62,430 bases of DNA from JAAEQG01 sp023133475 (GCA_030631415.1 DAOVLE010000001.1:1-62430), one strand, 5' to 3'. Positions 52,126 to 60,536 are shown, counted from the first letter of the stretch. Numbers and translations: made by a program. The notes: generated from the sequence alone by a model not told the origin.

Positions 52126-52908
52126 GTGGAAGCGATCATCAACCCCAACCGCAAAATCGGAATTGAAATCGAAGTGGTCGTGCCCATCATCGGCGTGGGA
52201 GAAAACCGTGATGTCCAACGCCTGCTTGCCGAAGTCCTCACCAACAACGGTATCCAATCCTCCTCACGCGGCTATACGAGGCAACCAGTCCCTGCTGGCA
52301 GCAAGTTTGCCATCGAGCATGACGTATCGCTACGTGACGAGTCTCGCTATGCCGGGCTTCGGTGGTCGAAGATCGAAGCCAAGACGGCTCCGATGACCTG
52401 GGACGAGATTGAGCAAGTCTTGCCCCCTGCCCTCGACATCATCAAGTACGTGGGCGCTCGTGCCAACTACAGTTGCGGGTTGCACGTCCACCACCATCTG
52501 CCCGAGGCTGAGCAGCGCCCCGAAGTGGTCCGCAACTTGCAACATCTTTGGTGGCGGTTTCATCCGGTGATGTACGGCCTGGTCGCCCCCTCTCGCAAGA
52601 GCAACCAGTATTGCTACGCCCCTCAGCAAGCTGACGCCACTCAGTACGACGCATGCACTTCGTTTTCGAGGCTGTGCGGTCTGCTCCAGCAGGTTAGTCG
52701 CTTCAACGGACTCAACCTGACCAACCTCGGCGACTCAGGTCGGCTGACCGTCGAGTGGAGGCTCCACGGCGGCACAACCGATTGGGACAAGATCAAGGCG
52801 TGGAACCGTGGAAGAACGCAAGGCGAAACTCAGGACGTTGAACCACGACCTGTCCGGGGCATACGGAATCTTCGAGCCCGCACTGATTTTCGACCGCATC
52901 GACGGTAA
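52126..52908 (+). CDS. Amidoligase-like enzyme, C-terminus replaced
   Basis: I take the leaderless GTG 52126 as start. The protein shows the putative amidoligase (ATP-grasp-like glutamine-synthetase fold) pattern: IGIEIEVVVP near the N-terminus, IKYVGARANYSCGLHVHHHLPE in the middle and LTVEWRLHGGTTDWDKIKAW near residue 220. Such enzymes join amines to carboxylates on peptides or small molecules. After residue 230 the frame reads bases that belong to the next gene in another frame, so the natural C-terminus is missing or very short. It probably ended or was cut near base 52805. Confidence 0.7.
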   Translation: MEAIINPNRKIGIEIEVVVPIIGVGENRDVQRLLAEVLTNNGIQSSSRGYTRQPVPAGSKFAIEHDVSLRDESRYAGLRWSKIEAKTAPMTWDEIEQVLPPALDIIKYVGARANYSCGLHVHHHLPEAEQRPEVVRNLQHLWWRFHPVMYGLVAPSRKSNQYCYAPQQADATQYDACTSFSRLCGLLQQVSRFNGLNLTNLGDSGRLTVEWRLHGGTTDWDKIKAWNRGRTQGETQDVEPRPVRGIRNLRARTDFRPHRR

Positions 52909-53437
52909 CTCAAGCGGATCGTCGCATTACATCCCCTCCCAACGTCGGATCGTCATCGTCGGCAAGCTGTCCGTCGTGACTTACCTCCATGAGTTTGCCC
53001 ATGCTCTGGAGTTGGACGAACGGGATGCCTGCCGGTGGTCGATCAATCTGTTCAAGCGCTGCTTCCCGAGGCACTACGGGCGCTTGGTCCACGTCGGGCA
53101 CATGCTCATCCGAGTGATCCGGCACTACGTGAGGGAAGTCCGTCCGAAGATTCGCAACGCCGAAGTCATGCATCAGTTGTTCCTGACCAAAACGGGTAGC
53201 CCTTACACGTCGAACAAGATGACCAAGAAGATGCGGATGCTGCTGAAACGATACGGCCTGGATGACAAGTCCGCTCATTCCTTTCGCCATTTCTTCTGCA
53301 CGGACTTGCTGCGTCGAGGTGTGGCGCTCCACGAAACGAAGGCGTTGATGCGCCATCGGGATGTCCGGTCAACGATGGTGTATTCCCACGCCACGGTTGA
53401 TGACCTCCGCGCCGCCGTGAATCGGCGGGTAGGGTGA
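52808..53437 (+). CDS. Chimaeric ORF: metallopeptidase-like domain joined to integrase C-terminus
   Basis: A 209-residue ORF from GTG 52808. Residues 1-100 are a small peptidase-like domain with a zinc motif HEFAH near 62-66 and a downstream DER/DAC stretch. From about residue 115 it is the last third of a tyrosine recombinase: FLTKTGSPYTSNKM, HSFRHFF (His and Arg), MRHRD (second His) and VYSH (Tyr nucleophile). No N-terminal integrase part is present, so it cannot act alone as a recombinase. The junction near 53140 is in frame. It looks like the product of an illegitimate recombination between a cargo gene and an integrase. Confidence 0.7.
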   Translation: MEERKAKLRTLNHDLSGAYGIFEPALIFDRIDGNSSGSSHYIPSQRRIVIVGKLSVVTYLHEFAHALELDERDACRWSINLFKRCFPRHYGRLVHVGHMLIRVIRHYVREVRPKIRNAEVMHQLFLTKTGSPYTSNKMTKKMRMLLKRYGLDDKSAHSFRHFFCTDLLRRGVALHETKALMRHRDVRSTMVYSHATVDDLRAAVNRRVG

Positions 53438-53452
53438 CGGGAGGGACCGGTG

Positions 53453-53824
53453 AACATGCAAGCCTCCGAAATACTGGAATCCGTGAGGACGTGCGTGAAT
53501 GACATGAGCCTGAAAAACGCTGCGGTCAAGAACGTTCTCGCGGAGGCAGAAAAACACGGATGGGAACGGTTGATCGCCTCGATGAGTGACGAGAACAGGG
53601 TGAAGCTGATCAGGATGTTGGCCGAGAGCAACCAAGCGACCCATGCCGTTTTGGAGAACGTCGTCAGCGTCTACGAGCGCATCATCGAAGGACTGGTCGC
53701 CATGGCCGAGCAAGAACTGGATGTCGTGATGGGCGAGAGACTTGAGCGCGCCCACCGTCAAAGGAGTTGGCTTGGGCTTTTTGCTGCCGGTGGCGTCGGA
53801 TACTTGATCGGCAAGAGGGCCTAG
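53453..53824 (+). CDS. Hypothetical protein, 123 aa
   Basis: ATG 53453, with GGGAGGG upstream; a GTG three bases earlier at 53450 is the alternative. The protein is all helical: MQASEILESVRTCVNDM, then AAVKNVLAEAEKHGWERLIASM, and a C-terminal amphipathic segment ending in a short hydrophobic Gly-rich stretch (WLGLFAAGGVGYLIG), perhaps a membrane tail. It is 15 bases after the chimaeric ORF and 19 bases before the next gene, so it is in an operon. Family unknown. Confidence 0.6.
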   Translation, partial: NMQASEILESVRTCVNDMSLKNAAVKNVLAEAEKHGWERLIASMSDENRVKLIRMLAESNQATHAVLENVVSVYERIIEGLVAMAEQELDVVMGERLERAHRQRSWLGLFAAGGVGYLIGKRA

Positions 53825-53843
53825 AAGATCGGGAGGATGGACC

Positions 53844-54428
53844 ATGAGCGTCTCACGGAGTCTTGGTTTCATTGTCATCGTGTTCGCTGCGTTGATGGTT
53901 GCTTCCGCATCGATTGGGGATACCGACACTCCACAGAAAGAAGAACGCATCGCCTGGGCAAACGAGCCCGATGTTTTGGTGGGCCTGAAGGCGGTCAACC
54001 TGCACATCGGCTTTCGTGGAGCTTTCAAGAATGTCAAGGTCGGAGAGCAATGGTTGACGACCAGGGTCGAGCAACGGCTACGGAAAGTAGGGTTGACCGT
54101 GCTCACGGACGAGGAGGCGGTCTCGGAAGAAACGCCCACCATGCTGACGATCCTGATCGATTGCCGGGGGATCGAAGGGCAGGGGAACCGACAGCAGGCA
54201 AGTTCTGACGGTGTCATGTACCTGGCCAGGATCACGTTGGATGACATCGTCGTACCTTACCGTGACGACCAGTCAGTGATCCTTGGCGCGACTACCTGGA
54301 GTCGAAGGCATTTTGGCCATGCTGGAGCAACGGAACTAGCCTCGAAGTCGATGGACGCCGCGCTGGCCTTGGTGGACGAGTTCTGCCTGGATTTCGCAAG
54401 GGCGAGGCGCTCGCCAGCGGCTCCTTGA
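53844..54428 (+). CDS. Exported hypothetical protein, 194 aa
   Basis: ATG 53844 follows GGGAGGATGG. A signal peptide (SLGFIVIVFAALMVASASIG) occupies residues 5-25. The mature part is alpha/beta with VDVLVG-like strands, including LTVLTDEEAV and a repeated strand VPYRDDQSVILGATTW, reminiscent of periplasmic domains but not assigned. It is the last gene before the PEP-CTERM group and is separated from it by 150 bases containing a promoter. Confidence 0.65.
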   Translation: MSVSRSLGFIVIVFAALMVASASIGDTDTPQKEERIAWANEPDVLVGLKAVNLHIGFRGAFKNVKVGEQWLTTRVEQRLRKVGLTVLTDEEAVSEETPTMLTILIDCRGIEGQGNRQQASSDGVMYLARITLDDIVVPYRDDQSVILGATTWSRRHFGHAGATELASKSMDAALALVDEFCLDFARARRSPAAP

Positions 54429-54468
54429 GGAATCGTCGAGACCAGCCCCGTCCGCCAGTGTTTCTAGA

Positions 54469-54497
54469 TTGTATCGCAACGGCAAATCTGCTATCTT
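54469..54497 (+). promoter_or_regulatory. Promoter of the PEP-CTERM gene group
   Basis: TTGTAT (54469-54474), 17 bases, then TATCTT (54492-54497) with TGC before it as an extended -10. The transcript would begin near 54504 and include the conserved motif at 54529 before the first gene. Confidence 0.5.
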
Positions 54498-54528
54498 GTG
54501 GGTTGCTGCAAGAACTGCGGGAGCGAGA

Positions 54529-54555
54529 GAGTCGGCAGATGGTCTGTCGGCTCTT
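54529..54555 (+). promoter_or_regulatory. PEP-CTERM intergenic motif, copy 1
   Basis: GAGTCGGCAGA, three bases, TCTGTCGGCTC then TT. It can fold as an 11-bp hairpin with two G-U pairs on the plus strand. It lies 26 bases before the start codon of the LamG gene. Confidence 0.6.
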
Positions 54556-54580
54556 TGTCAGTTTTACGGAGGGTAGGTCA

Positions 54581-55411
54581 ATGTTCCGGTGGATTGTGTC
54601 GAGCTTTATCGTGCTTGCGTGTTCTGCGAGTGATGTACGAGCGTCTGTTGCGGGCAATGCTCTTTACTTTGATGGCGTGGACGACCTTGTTCGCATACCG
54701 GATGCCCCGCATCTTCGTTTCGACAACCAGCAGTCGTTTACCATCGAAGGCTGGTTCAACCTGATGGGAGCCATAAATGATGGACGAAAGCTGATCTCCA
54801 AGCGAGATAGCTCCACCACCGTCGCCATGATCGACATTCGTATCGACGAATCTGGCCCCGTCCTAGCCAAGTACCGAGATACCGCAGGAGTGGTTGAAAT
54901 AATCGGAGGCGGCAGCACTGTCCAAATGGACAACTGGTATCACTTTGCCGTGCGTAAGGACGCTGATTCTGATACATGGAGCATGTTTATCAACGGCGAC
55001 TTGAAGTCCACAAAGCCAACACTCCTTGGCGACATGACGCCATATGCTGATCTCCTGTTTGGCGAAACTGAATACCCGGCAGACGTTAACTTCGTCGGTG
55101 TGATGGACGAGGTGCGTATCTGGGGCAGCGCCAGAACTGATTCGGAGATTGCTCAGCATTATGATCAGATCATTGGCGACCCGCACAGCCAGCCAGACCT
55201 CGTGGGGTATTGGAACTTTGACGAACTACCTGACGACCAGCAAGTCCTCGACTCATCCTCGTTTGAGCATTTTGGATCGCTTGGAAATACGCTCGTCGTC
55301 GGGGTTGACGACCCGATTCGGATTGTCTCAACTGCTCCACTCGTTCCCGAGCCATCAACAGCGCTGCTGTTTGGCGTGGCAAGCATAGCCGCCCTGAGAC
55401 GACGACGGTGA
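54581..55411 (+). CDS. LamG-domain PEP-CTERM protein
   Basis: A 276-residue surface protein: signal peptide at 1-22 (MFRWIVSSFIVLACSASDV), a concanavalin-like LamG domain at about 28-215 (AGNALYFDGVDDLVRIPD, QSFTIEGWF, WYHFAVRKD, GVMDEVRIWG), and a C-terminal VPEPSTALLFG, hydrophobic helix, RRRR tail, which is the PEP-CTERM sorting signal processed by an exosortase. ATG 54581 is after GGAGGG. The domain may bind polysaccharide. It is the first of four such genes. Confidence 0.9.
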   Translation: MFRWIVSSFIVLACSASDVRASVAGNALYFDGVDDLVRIPDAPHLRFDNQQSFTIEGWFNLMGAINDGRKLISKRDSSTTVAMIDIRIDESGPVLAKYRDTAGVVEIIGGGSTVQMDNWYHFAVRKDADSDTWSMFINGDLKSTKPTLLGDMTPYADLLFGETEYPADVNFVGVMDEVRIWGSARTDSEIAQHYDQIIGDPHSQPDLVGYWNFDELPDDQQVLDSSSFEHFGSLGNTLVVGVDDPIRIVSTAPLVPEPSTALLFGVASIAALRRRR

Positions 55412-55422
55412 TGAACAATGAT

Positions 55423-55450
55423 GAATCAGCAGGTGAACTGTCTGCTCTTG
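55423..55450 (+). promoter_or_regulatory. PEP-CTERM intergenic motif, copy 2
   Basis: GAATCAGCAGG, a short gap, CTGTCTGCTCTT, a diverged copy, 12 bases after the LamG stop and 22 bases before the next start. The long hairpin is weaker here; AGCAG pairs with CTGCT. Confidence 0.55.
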
Positions 55451-55472
55451 GTGTTCATGCGGAGGATAAGCG

Positions 55473-56000
55473 ATGCGTCTGAGGCTTGGCTATGTTGCGT
55501 GTCTTGTTGGTGGCTTGGTTGTGATCATGGCCGAGGTGGCGTGGGGGACGGTCGTTGCTGGACCGCTAACCTACAACGACCACGAATACTACTTGGTGGA
55601 TCAAGGTGACTCTGGATCATGGACTAATCTGGAGGCTGAGGCCGTTACGCTAGGCGGTCACTTGGTCACCATCAATGACGCCGCCGAGAATGAATGGGTG
55701 CGCTCCACCTTCCCAGCCTTCGGGCCGCATAACATGTGGATCGGACTCAATGACATTGCCAAAGAGGGTCTGTTCGAGTGGGTCAGCGGCGAACCGGTGA
55801 CGTACACGAACTGGGGGCCGGGTGAACCAGGGGCACCTGACGGCATTTCTGATTTTGTTGGGATGACATTTAGTGACGGCTTGTGGGGAGACAGGGGCTG
55901 GGGCAGCGTTCGTGGCGTTGTGGAGGTTGTCCCCGAGCCATCGACGGCAGTTCTGGTTGGGGCGGCCAGCATAGTTGCCCTTCGTAGGCGACGGACGTGA
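55473..56000 (+). CDS. C-type-lectin-like PEP-CTERM protein
   Basis: A 175-residue protein. After a signal peptide (about 1-25) comes a C-type-lectin-like domain: HEYYLVDQGDSGSWTNLEAEA, HLVTINDAAENEWV, MWIGLNDIAKEGLFEWVSG and YTNWGPGEPG, then a shortened end. The C-terminus is VPEPSTAVLVG, helix, RRRRT, the PEP-CTERM signal. ATG 55473 follows GGAGGA. It probably binds sugar or protein on the cell surface. Cysteines of classical lectins are absent, as usual for bacterial members. Confidence 0.88.
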   Translation: MRLRLGYVACLVGGLVVIMAEVAWGTVVAGPLTYNDHEYYLVDQGDSGSWTNLEAEAVTLGGHLVTINDAAENEWVRSTFPAFGPHNMWIGLNDIAKEGLFEWVSGEPVTYTNWGPGEPGAPDGISDFVGMTFSDGLWGDRGWGSVRGVVEVVPEPSTAVLVGAASIVALRRRRT

Positions 56001-56011
56001 TAAACAAGAAC

Positions 56012-56039
56012 GAGTCGGCGGAAGGTCTGTCGGCTCTTG
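56012..56039 (+). promoter_or_regulatory. PEP-CTERM intergenic motif, copy 3
   Basis: GAGTCGGCGGA, AGG, TCTGTCGGCTC then TT, 11 bases after the lectin-like stop. The change A to G in the left arm keeps pairing as G-U on the plus strand. Confidence 0.6.
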
Positions 56040-56074
56040 CGAAGCGCGTTGGGCTATAGATGGAGGACGAAACA

Positions 56075-56797
56075 ATGCGAGTTTACTTGACCTTCATAAT
56101 CGCTTTTCTGACCGTGACCCGCTTTGCATTGGGCACCATTGTTATCGAACACACGGGTGCAAACGATCCAACCACGGAGGGGTGGACGCTTTCGGACGAC
56201 TCAGGTGGCTCGATTATTCATGGCCCCGTGTACGACGACCTTGGCTATATGGACGCTTGGCGGATCGATGCGTACACGAACGACGCAACAAGCAACGATC
56301 TTCTTTATCGACGTGTTCTTTCGGAAGCGAAACTCAATGACGCCGTTACGCGAGGCTGGGTTTTGACATCTCAAATCCGTTTGATTGAAGCAACGGGAGA
56401 AGGACTCAATTTGCGTTTTGCCTCGGGCACCAAGATTTATGACCTATATCTTGCAGGTAGTCCTGCAAATGCCGATCCCACTGTTACGCTCATGGGAGAC
56501 CCTCGGAGCAGTACGCTTCTGGGAGGTGGTGGAGCATATCACTCCTTTCGCATGGCCGATGAGGACGCAAACGGCTTGGCGGATGTATTCATCGACGGCC
56601 AACTAGTGTTCGCCGACTACGCGGGCAACGCATCCCAGTATCAGGGGCAGGTCCAATTCGGCGACTGGCATTCCCAACGAAAGGGGCATGCACTTTACGC
56701 CCAGGTTGGATTTGAGATTCTCCCAGAACCATCTACGGCGCTGCTGCTGGCGACCGCAAGCCTGTTCGTCCTGCGTCGGCGTCGGCGGACGAGTTGA
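56075..56797 (+). CDS. PEP-CTERM protein, beta-sandwich type
   Basis: A 240-residue exported protein. I prefer ATG 56075 with GGAGGA at 8 bases over the earlier ATG 56060. Signal peptide at about 1-20; then a beta-rich domain (GWTLSDDSGGSIIHGPVYDD, GWVLTSQIRL, GGGAYHSFRMADEDANGLADVFIDGQLVF), possibly of the LamG or concanavalin type. The C-terminus is LPEPSTALLLA, helix, RRRRRTS, the PEP-CTERM signal. The name of the core domain is uncertain. Confidence 0.85.
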   Translation: MRVYLTFIIAFLTVTRFALGTIVIEHTGANDPTTEGWTLSDDSGGSIIHGPVYDDLGYMDAWRIDAYTNDATSNDLLYRRVLSEAKLNDAVTRGWVLTSQIRLIEATGEGLNLRFASGTKIYDLYLAGSPANADPTVTLMGDPRSSTLLGGGGAYHSFRMADEDANGLADVFIDGQLVFADYAGNASQYQGQVQFGDWHSQRKGHALYAQVGFEILPEPSTALLLATASLFVLRRRRRTS

Positions 56798-56805
56798 ACG
56801 AAACC

Positions 56806-56832
56806 GAGTCGGCAGACATCCTGTCGGCTCTT
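56806..56832 (+). promoter_or_regulatory. PEP-CTERM intergenic motif, copy 4
   Basis: GAGTCGGCAGA, CAT, CCTGTCGGCTC then TT, nine bases after the preceding stop and 20 bases before the next start. Confidence 0.6.
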
Positions 56833-56852
56833 GGCATTCTTGTGGAAGCTGA

Positions 56853-57881
56853 ATGATGCGCTGGATGATACTGATTTCGATTGCGGCAGCGGTTGTACTG
56901 GCCTGCGTCTCCGGCACGTGGGCGGATGTCGTGATGGACACCGTCCCCGTTGGTAACTCCGGGAACACTGGCGAGCTATCTGGAGGGGGTGTCTACGCCC
57001 CGAATCGCATATGCGGCGCGGTCGACTACGGATACAACATTGGTAAGCACGAGGTGACGGCAGGGCAATACACTGAGTTCCTCAACGCTGTGGCGGCCAG
57101 CGACCCGTATGGGCTGTACAATTCGAGCATGACCAATCCCTATGGCTGCCAGATTCAACGGAACGGCTTGCCCGGCACCTACAGCTACTCCATTGCGACG
57201 GACTGGGCGAATCGTCCAGTGAACTACGTCTCGTGGGGCGATGCGGCCCGGTTTGCCAACTGGATGCACAACGGCCAGGGCAGCGGTGACACCGAGGACG
57301 GCTCGTACTTCCTCAACGGTACAACGAGTATCGAAGCTCTGCTGGCCATCACGCGTGAGGCGGACGCTACGTGGGCGATTCCCACCGAGGACGAATGGTA
57401 CAAGGCGGCATATCACAAGAACGATGGTGTGACGGGCAACTACTGGGGCTGGCCGACAGGAACGGACGCGGTGCCGAGTAACGACGTTCTCACGCCCGAT
57501 CCGGGAAACAACGCCAACTTCTGGCAGGGCGACTATACGGTCGGGAGTCCCTACTGGACGACCGAGGTCGGCGAGTTCGAGAACAGCGACAGCCCTTACG
57601 GCACGTTCGACCAAGGCGGGAACTTATGGGAATGGAACGAAACGGTCGTGGCCTATGTTTGGGGGGAACAGCACGGCATGCGCGGCGGGTCATTCGGCGG
57701 AAACCCCTCCCATGTCGGGTTCCTGCACGCGATGGCTCGCGCCGCCAGTCTCACGGACGGTTTCCCATCCGGGGAGGCTGGCCATCTCGGATTCCGTGTC
57801 GCCTCGATTCCAGAGCCCGCCACCCTCTCCTTGTTGGCCCTCAGCGGCCTGTTCGTCCTGCGTCGGCGTCGGGTGACGTAG
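56853..57881 (+). CDS. SUMF1/FGE-domain PEP-CTERM protein
   Basis: A 342-residue surface protein: signal peptide at 1-24, then a formylglycine-generating-enzyme-type (SUMF1) domain with YNIGKHEVTAGQYTEFLNAV, RPVNYVSWGDAARFANWMHNG, WAIPTEDEWYKAAYHK, GTFDQGGNLWEWNETV and MRGGSFGGN. These are the usual blocks of the fold. The active-site Cys pair of true FGE enzymes is not evident, so it is probably a binding or structural member. The end IPEPATLSLLALSG, helix, RRRRVT is PEP-CTERM. It closes the four-gene group; no copy of the intergenic motif follows it. Confidence 0.9.
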   Translation: MMRWMILISIAAAVVLACVSGTWADVVMDTVPVGNSGNTGELSGGGVYAPNRICGAVDYGYNIGKHEVTAGQYTEFLNAVAASDPYGLYNSSMTNPYGCQIQRNGLPGTYSYSIATDWANRPVNYVSWGDAARFANWMHNGQGSGDTEDGSYFLNGTTSIEALLAITREADATWAIPTEDEWYKAAYHKNDGVTGNYWGWPTGTDAVPSNDVLTPDPGNNANFWQGDYTVGSPYWTTEVGEFENSDSPYGTFDQGGNLWEWNETVVAYVWGEQHGMRGGSFGGNPSHVGFLHAMARAASLTDGFPSGEAGHLGFRVASIPEPATLSLLALSGLFVLRRRRVT

Positions 57882-58045
57882 CTGCTCATCACCATGCACA
57901 ACACTCAGCCGAGCAGGTAGCGTCACGGGGGCGGTTCATCGTGACTTCTTTGCCCGTGTATGGGCACGCTCCCGCAATCGTCTGAACGAGCCTCGGAGAC
58001 CTTGGGCTGCGAACCCGGACTTGGAGCAGGGGGAGTTGGGAAGCA

Positions 58046-58068
58046 AACCGCCAGTAAACCGCCAGTAG
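58046..58068 (+). repeat. Integrase arm-type repeat, right end
   Basis: Same 23 bases as 46640-46662: two tandem AACCGCCAGTA units. It lies 55 bases left of tRNA fragment 2, just inside the right end of the element. Confidence 0.6.
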
Positions 58069-58123
58069 CGGTTTCACAAGTCACGCATTAGCAGTAGGTT
58101 AGGCGAATGTTAGGTTCTTTGCC

Positions 58124-58168
58124 AGCTTCCCAAGCTGGACGTCGTCGGTTCGAATCCGATCGCCCGCT
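58124..58168 (+). repeat. tRNA-Gly(CCC) 3' half, attachment site copy 2
   Basis: Identical over 45 bases to 46473-46517 and in the same orientation. No 5' tRNA half precedes it. The following 58169-58522 (354 bases) contains no gene that I would support; the open frame on the other strand ending GDRIRTDDVQLGK is the antisense of this fragment. Confidence 0.85.
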
Positions 58169-58522
58169 GTCTCGTAAGTTTCCCAGCACCACAAGCTTAC
58201 CGGCTTCCGGGAAGCGTTCGGGCCCCACCGTGCCAGCGAGTCGTGGCTGGTTTCGTGGTAGGCGACTGCGAGATCAGCACATCCCGGCGTAACGCAATCG
58301 TCCCTCACGGCCTGGAAACGCGTCTGGAGGCCTCCGCCCGACGACTTGTTCAGGGGTAAGCTGGAAGTCGTCAAGGCTCCTTGCAGGCGAGTTGGGCGCG
58401 ATGATCGAGAGCCGTGAACGTCGGCGCCGTGCGGGGGCGCGGCGAGGGAGTGCAAGATTGCGCAAGCTGGACGAGACGAGCGTCGGAGTGCCCGAGCGTC
58501 ACTGTCGCTGCTGACTGAATGG

Positions 58523-60235
58523 CTACGATTGCGGTGGGAGAATCTCCCGGGTGTGCTCCATGACGATGTCCGGCACATCCCAGCTCTTCTGCCGCATCAG
58601 GTCGTAGAACGCGCGGCGGAAAAGCAGCGTGACCTCCACGCTAACCTCGCCCTCGCCCGGGGCGTCGAACGTGTAGGTGCTGGTATCGGTGGCAAAGGCG
58701 GCGAGACGGTTGTCGCTCAGCACGCGTGTGGGATTCCAGTAGGCGCCGGTCGGCGAGACCTCGGTCCAGATCTCCTCCAGCACCTTGGCGAAGGCCTTCC
58801 CTGGCAGCCCCGCGTAGCACCCTTCGCTCGGATCACCAACCCCGCCCCATTGTGGCACGGTGTCTCCTTCAAGCTGTTCCAGCGAATCACCCTCGGCGTC
58901 AGCGGCACCTACTAGCAGGATCAAATGGCGCAGTGGGGAGTCAGTGGGCACGTGGTGGCCCGTCTGGTTGTTCGTGATGCGCACCTCGACGACAATCGTG
59001 CCGCGTTCGCGTTGCGCGGTGACCGTCATCGTGACGGCGTTTTGCAGGAGATCCTCGTCCGCGGCGCCGGGCATGCGGTGGCTGAAGATCGTCTCTGCGG
59101 CACGCTCCAGCCCTCCCTCCTCAGGACGGGCGAACAAGGTACCTCCGAGAGGCGGCATGTGACAGTCCTGACAGGTCTGGCCCGTTTCGGGATCGCTATA
59201 GGGGCTTTCCAGCCATTCGCCGAAGGAGTTGTAGACCAAAACATCCCAGAAGACGCCGAAATGGCACGGTGCGCAGAACTGGCTTTCGGTTTGAACGGGC
59301 GAGTAGGTGTCCTCGCCCGGCGCCACGTCATCGAGAGGACCGGCGAAGAACTGATGGCCCTCATGTGGACGACGAAACTCGTACGAAAGCACCCCCGGCA
59401 TGTTCTCGTAGGGCATGCGGGTCTCGGGGTCCAGTCGAACGTCCCACACTTTGTGGCAGAAGTCGCACGGGACTCCCTCGGCCGCGACGCCGGTCACCGA
59501 AGTGGGGTCTACGCCGTACGGCGTGTCCAGCGCGGCGGCCGGTGTGTGGCAGGCCGCGCAGTTGCCCGCTGTGTTCGGAAAGTCGAGCTTGTAACCGGGG
59601 CCGTAGTATGGCTTCGTTAGGTCCGGGGGCAGTGGAAAGCGACCGTAGTCGCGGTTGTAGCCGTATCGGGTGAGCGGGCTTTGGTTGCCGTCCGCGTCGG
59701 TGCCTTCGTACATGGTCAGGAAGCGGGGGTTTGTGGCCGACTGCGAGTGGGCGTCAAGCAGCCATTCGTCTGCCGGTAATGTGAAGGGGATGGTGGTGCC
59801 CTCGCGACTGTGGCACTGCGCACAACCCTGATCCTCTCCCTCGCCCTGATGATACTGGGAGGGCAGCCAGGCGTAGTCGGGGTTGTCCTCGGTGCCGTGG
59901 GCGTGCAAGTGCAGTTCGACGTTGCTCTGGCCCGCCGTCGCCTCTACCGGACCGGTGCAGAAGTACCCGGGCGCCCACGCTGTGAGGTTGAAGGGTCCCT
60001 CGGCCAGTTCGGCGACGGAAAGCACGAAGCACCCATCGTCGGCCATGGTAGCATAATGCGTGGTCGTCTGCACGCGAACGACCGCGCCAAACACGGGGCC
60101 ATCTCCGTCGGTGACGACTCCGCGAATATCCGTGTGACTCAGCGCGTCGCCACCCGGCAAAAGCGCGTCCCTGCTCTCGCACGCAAATACGAACAGGAGT
60201 GCGCACAGCGGAAACACAAGGCGAATCTGTAGCAC
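58523..60235 (-). CDS. Multihaem c-type cytochrome lipoprotein
   Basis: A 570-residue exported protein with five CxxCH haem sites: CAQCH, CAACH, CDFCH, CAPCH and CQDCH, between about residues 137 and 365. The N-terminus (LCALLFVFACES) fits a lipoprotein signal with Cys at about 19. Residues 37-110 form a carboxypeptidase-regulatory-like beta domain (IRGVVTDGDGPVFGAVVRVQT). The C-terminal 190 residues are beta-rich with NQTGHHVPTD. It would carry electrons at the cell surface or periplasm. The start is GTG 60235, two bases after the stop of the fragment upstream, so the genes were coupled. Confidence 0.9.
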   Translation of the reverse strand: MLQIRLVFPLCALLFVFACESRDALLPGGDALSHTDIRGVVTDGDGPVFGAVVRVQTTTHYATMADDGCFVLSVAELAEGPFNLTAWAPGYFCTGPVEATAGQSNVELHLHAHGTEDNPDYAWLPSQYHQGEGEDQGCAQCHSREGTTIPFTLPADEWLLDAHSQSATNPRFLTMYEGTDADGNQSPLTRYGYNRDYGRFPLPPDLTKPYYGPGYKLDFPNTAGNCAACHTPAAALDTPYGVDPTSVTGVAAEGVPCDFCHKVWDVRLDPETRMPYENMPGVLSYEFRRPHEGHQFFAGPLDDVAPGEDTYSPVQTESQFCAPCHFGVFWDVLVYNSFGEWLESPYSDPETGQTCQDCHMPPLGGTLFARPEEGGLERAAETIFSHRMPGAADEDLLQNAVTMTVTAQRERGTIVVEVRITNNQTGHHVPTDSPLRHLILLVGAADAEGDSLEQLEGDTVPQWGGVGDPSEGCYAGLPGKAFAKVLEEIWTEVSPTGAYWNPTRVLSDNRLAAFATDTSTYTFDAPGEGEVSVEVTLLFRRAFYDLMRQKSWDVPDIVMEHTREILPPQS

Positions 60236-60237
60236 GG

Positions 60238-60522
60238 TCAGGGCCTCCTACGCACTTTCCACAGAGCCAACCCCGGCAGAGAGGCAAGCAGCCAAATTAC
60301 GCCCGGGCCACAGAGCCCGCTACGTCGACCACCCCCGCCCCCTCCACCGGTCTGCACTACCTCGCCGTCACCGTCTTCGGCCGGTTCATCGATAGAGCCA
60401 GGCTCACCTCCCTCGTCCTCATCGTCGTCGTAGCCATCATCTCCAGGCTCGTCGTCCGTGGGTTCGTCCGGCTCACCCTCGCCGCCGTCGGCGTCAGGCC
60501 CGCGGGCTGGATAGCCTTCAGG
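60238..60522 (-). pseudogene. C-terminal fragment of a surface protein
   Basis: The open frame of 94 residues has no start codon. It is an acidic stalk (EPDEPTDDEPGDDGYDDDED) followed by GGGGGG, then a Cys-containing hydrophobic helix LCGPGVIWLLASLPGLAL and a basic end KVRRRP, a C-terminal sorting or membrane anchor. An in-frame TGA at 60525-60523 cuts it off upstream. It ends two bases before the cytochrome start. The missing N-terminus coincides with the start of the oppositely directed propeller gene. Confidence 0.65.
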
Positions 60523-60536
60523 TCAGCAGCCTGTAC

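Noticed and set aside
58099..58578. Minus-strand ORF ending in GDRIRTDDVQLGK, and the similar one at 62208-62429
   Set aside because: This peptide is the reverse translation of the tRNA-Gly 3' half and is a known kind of spurious call.
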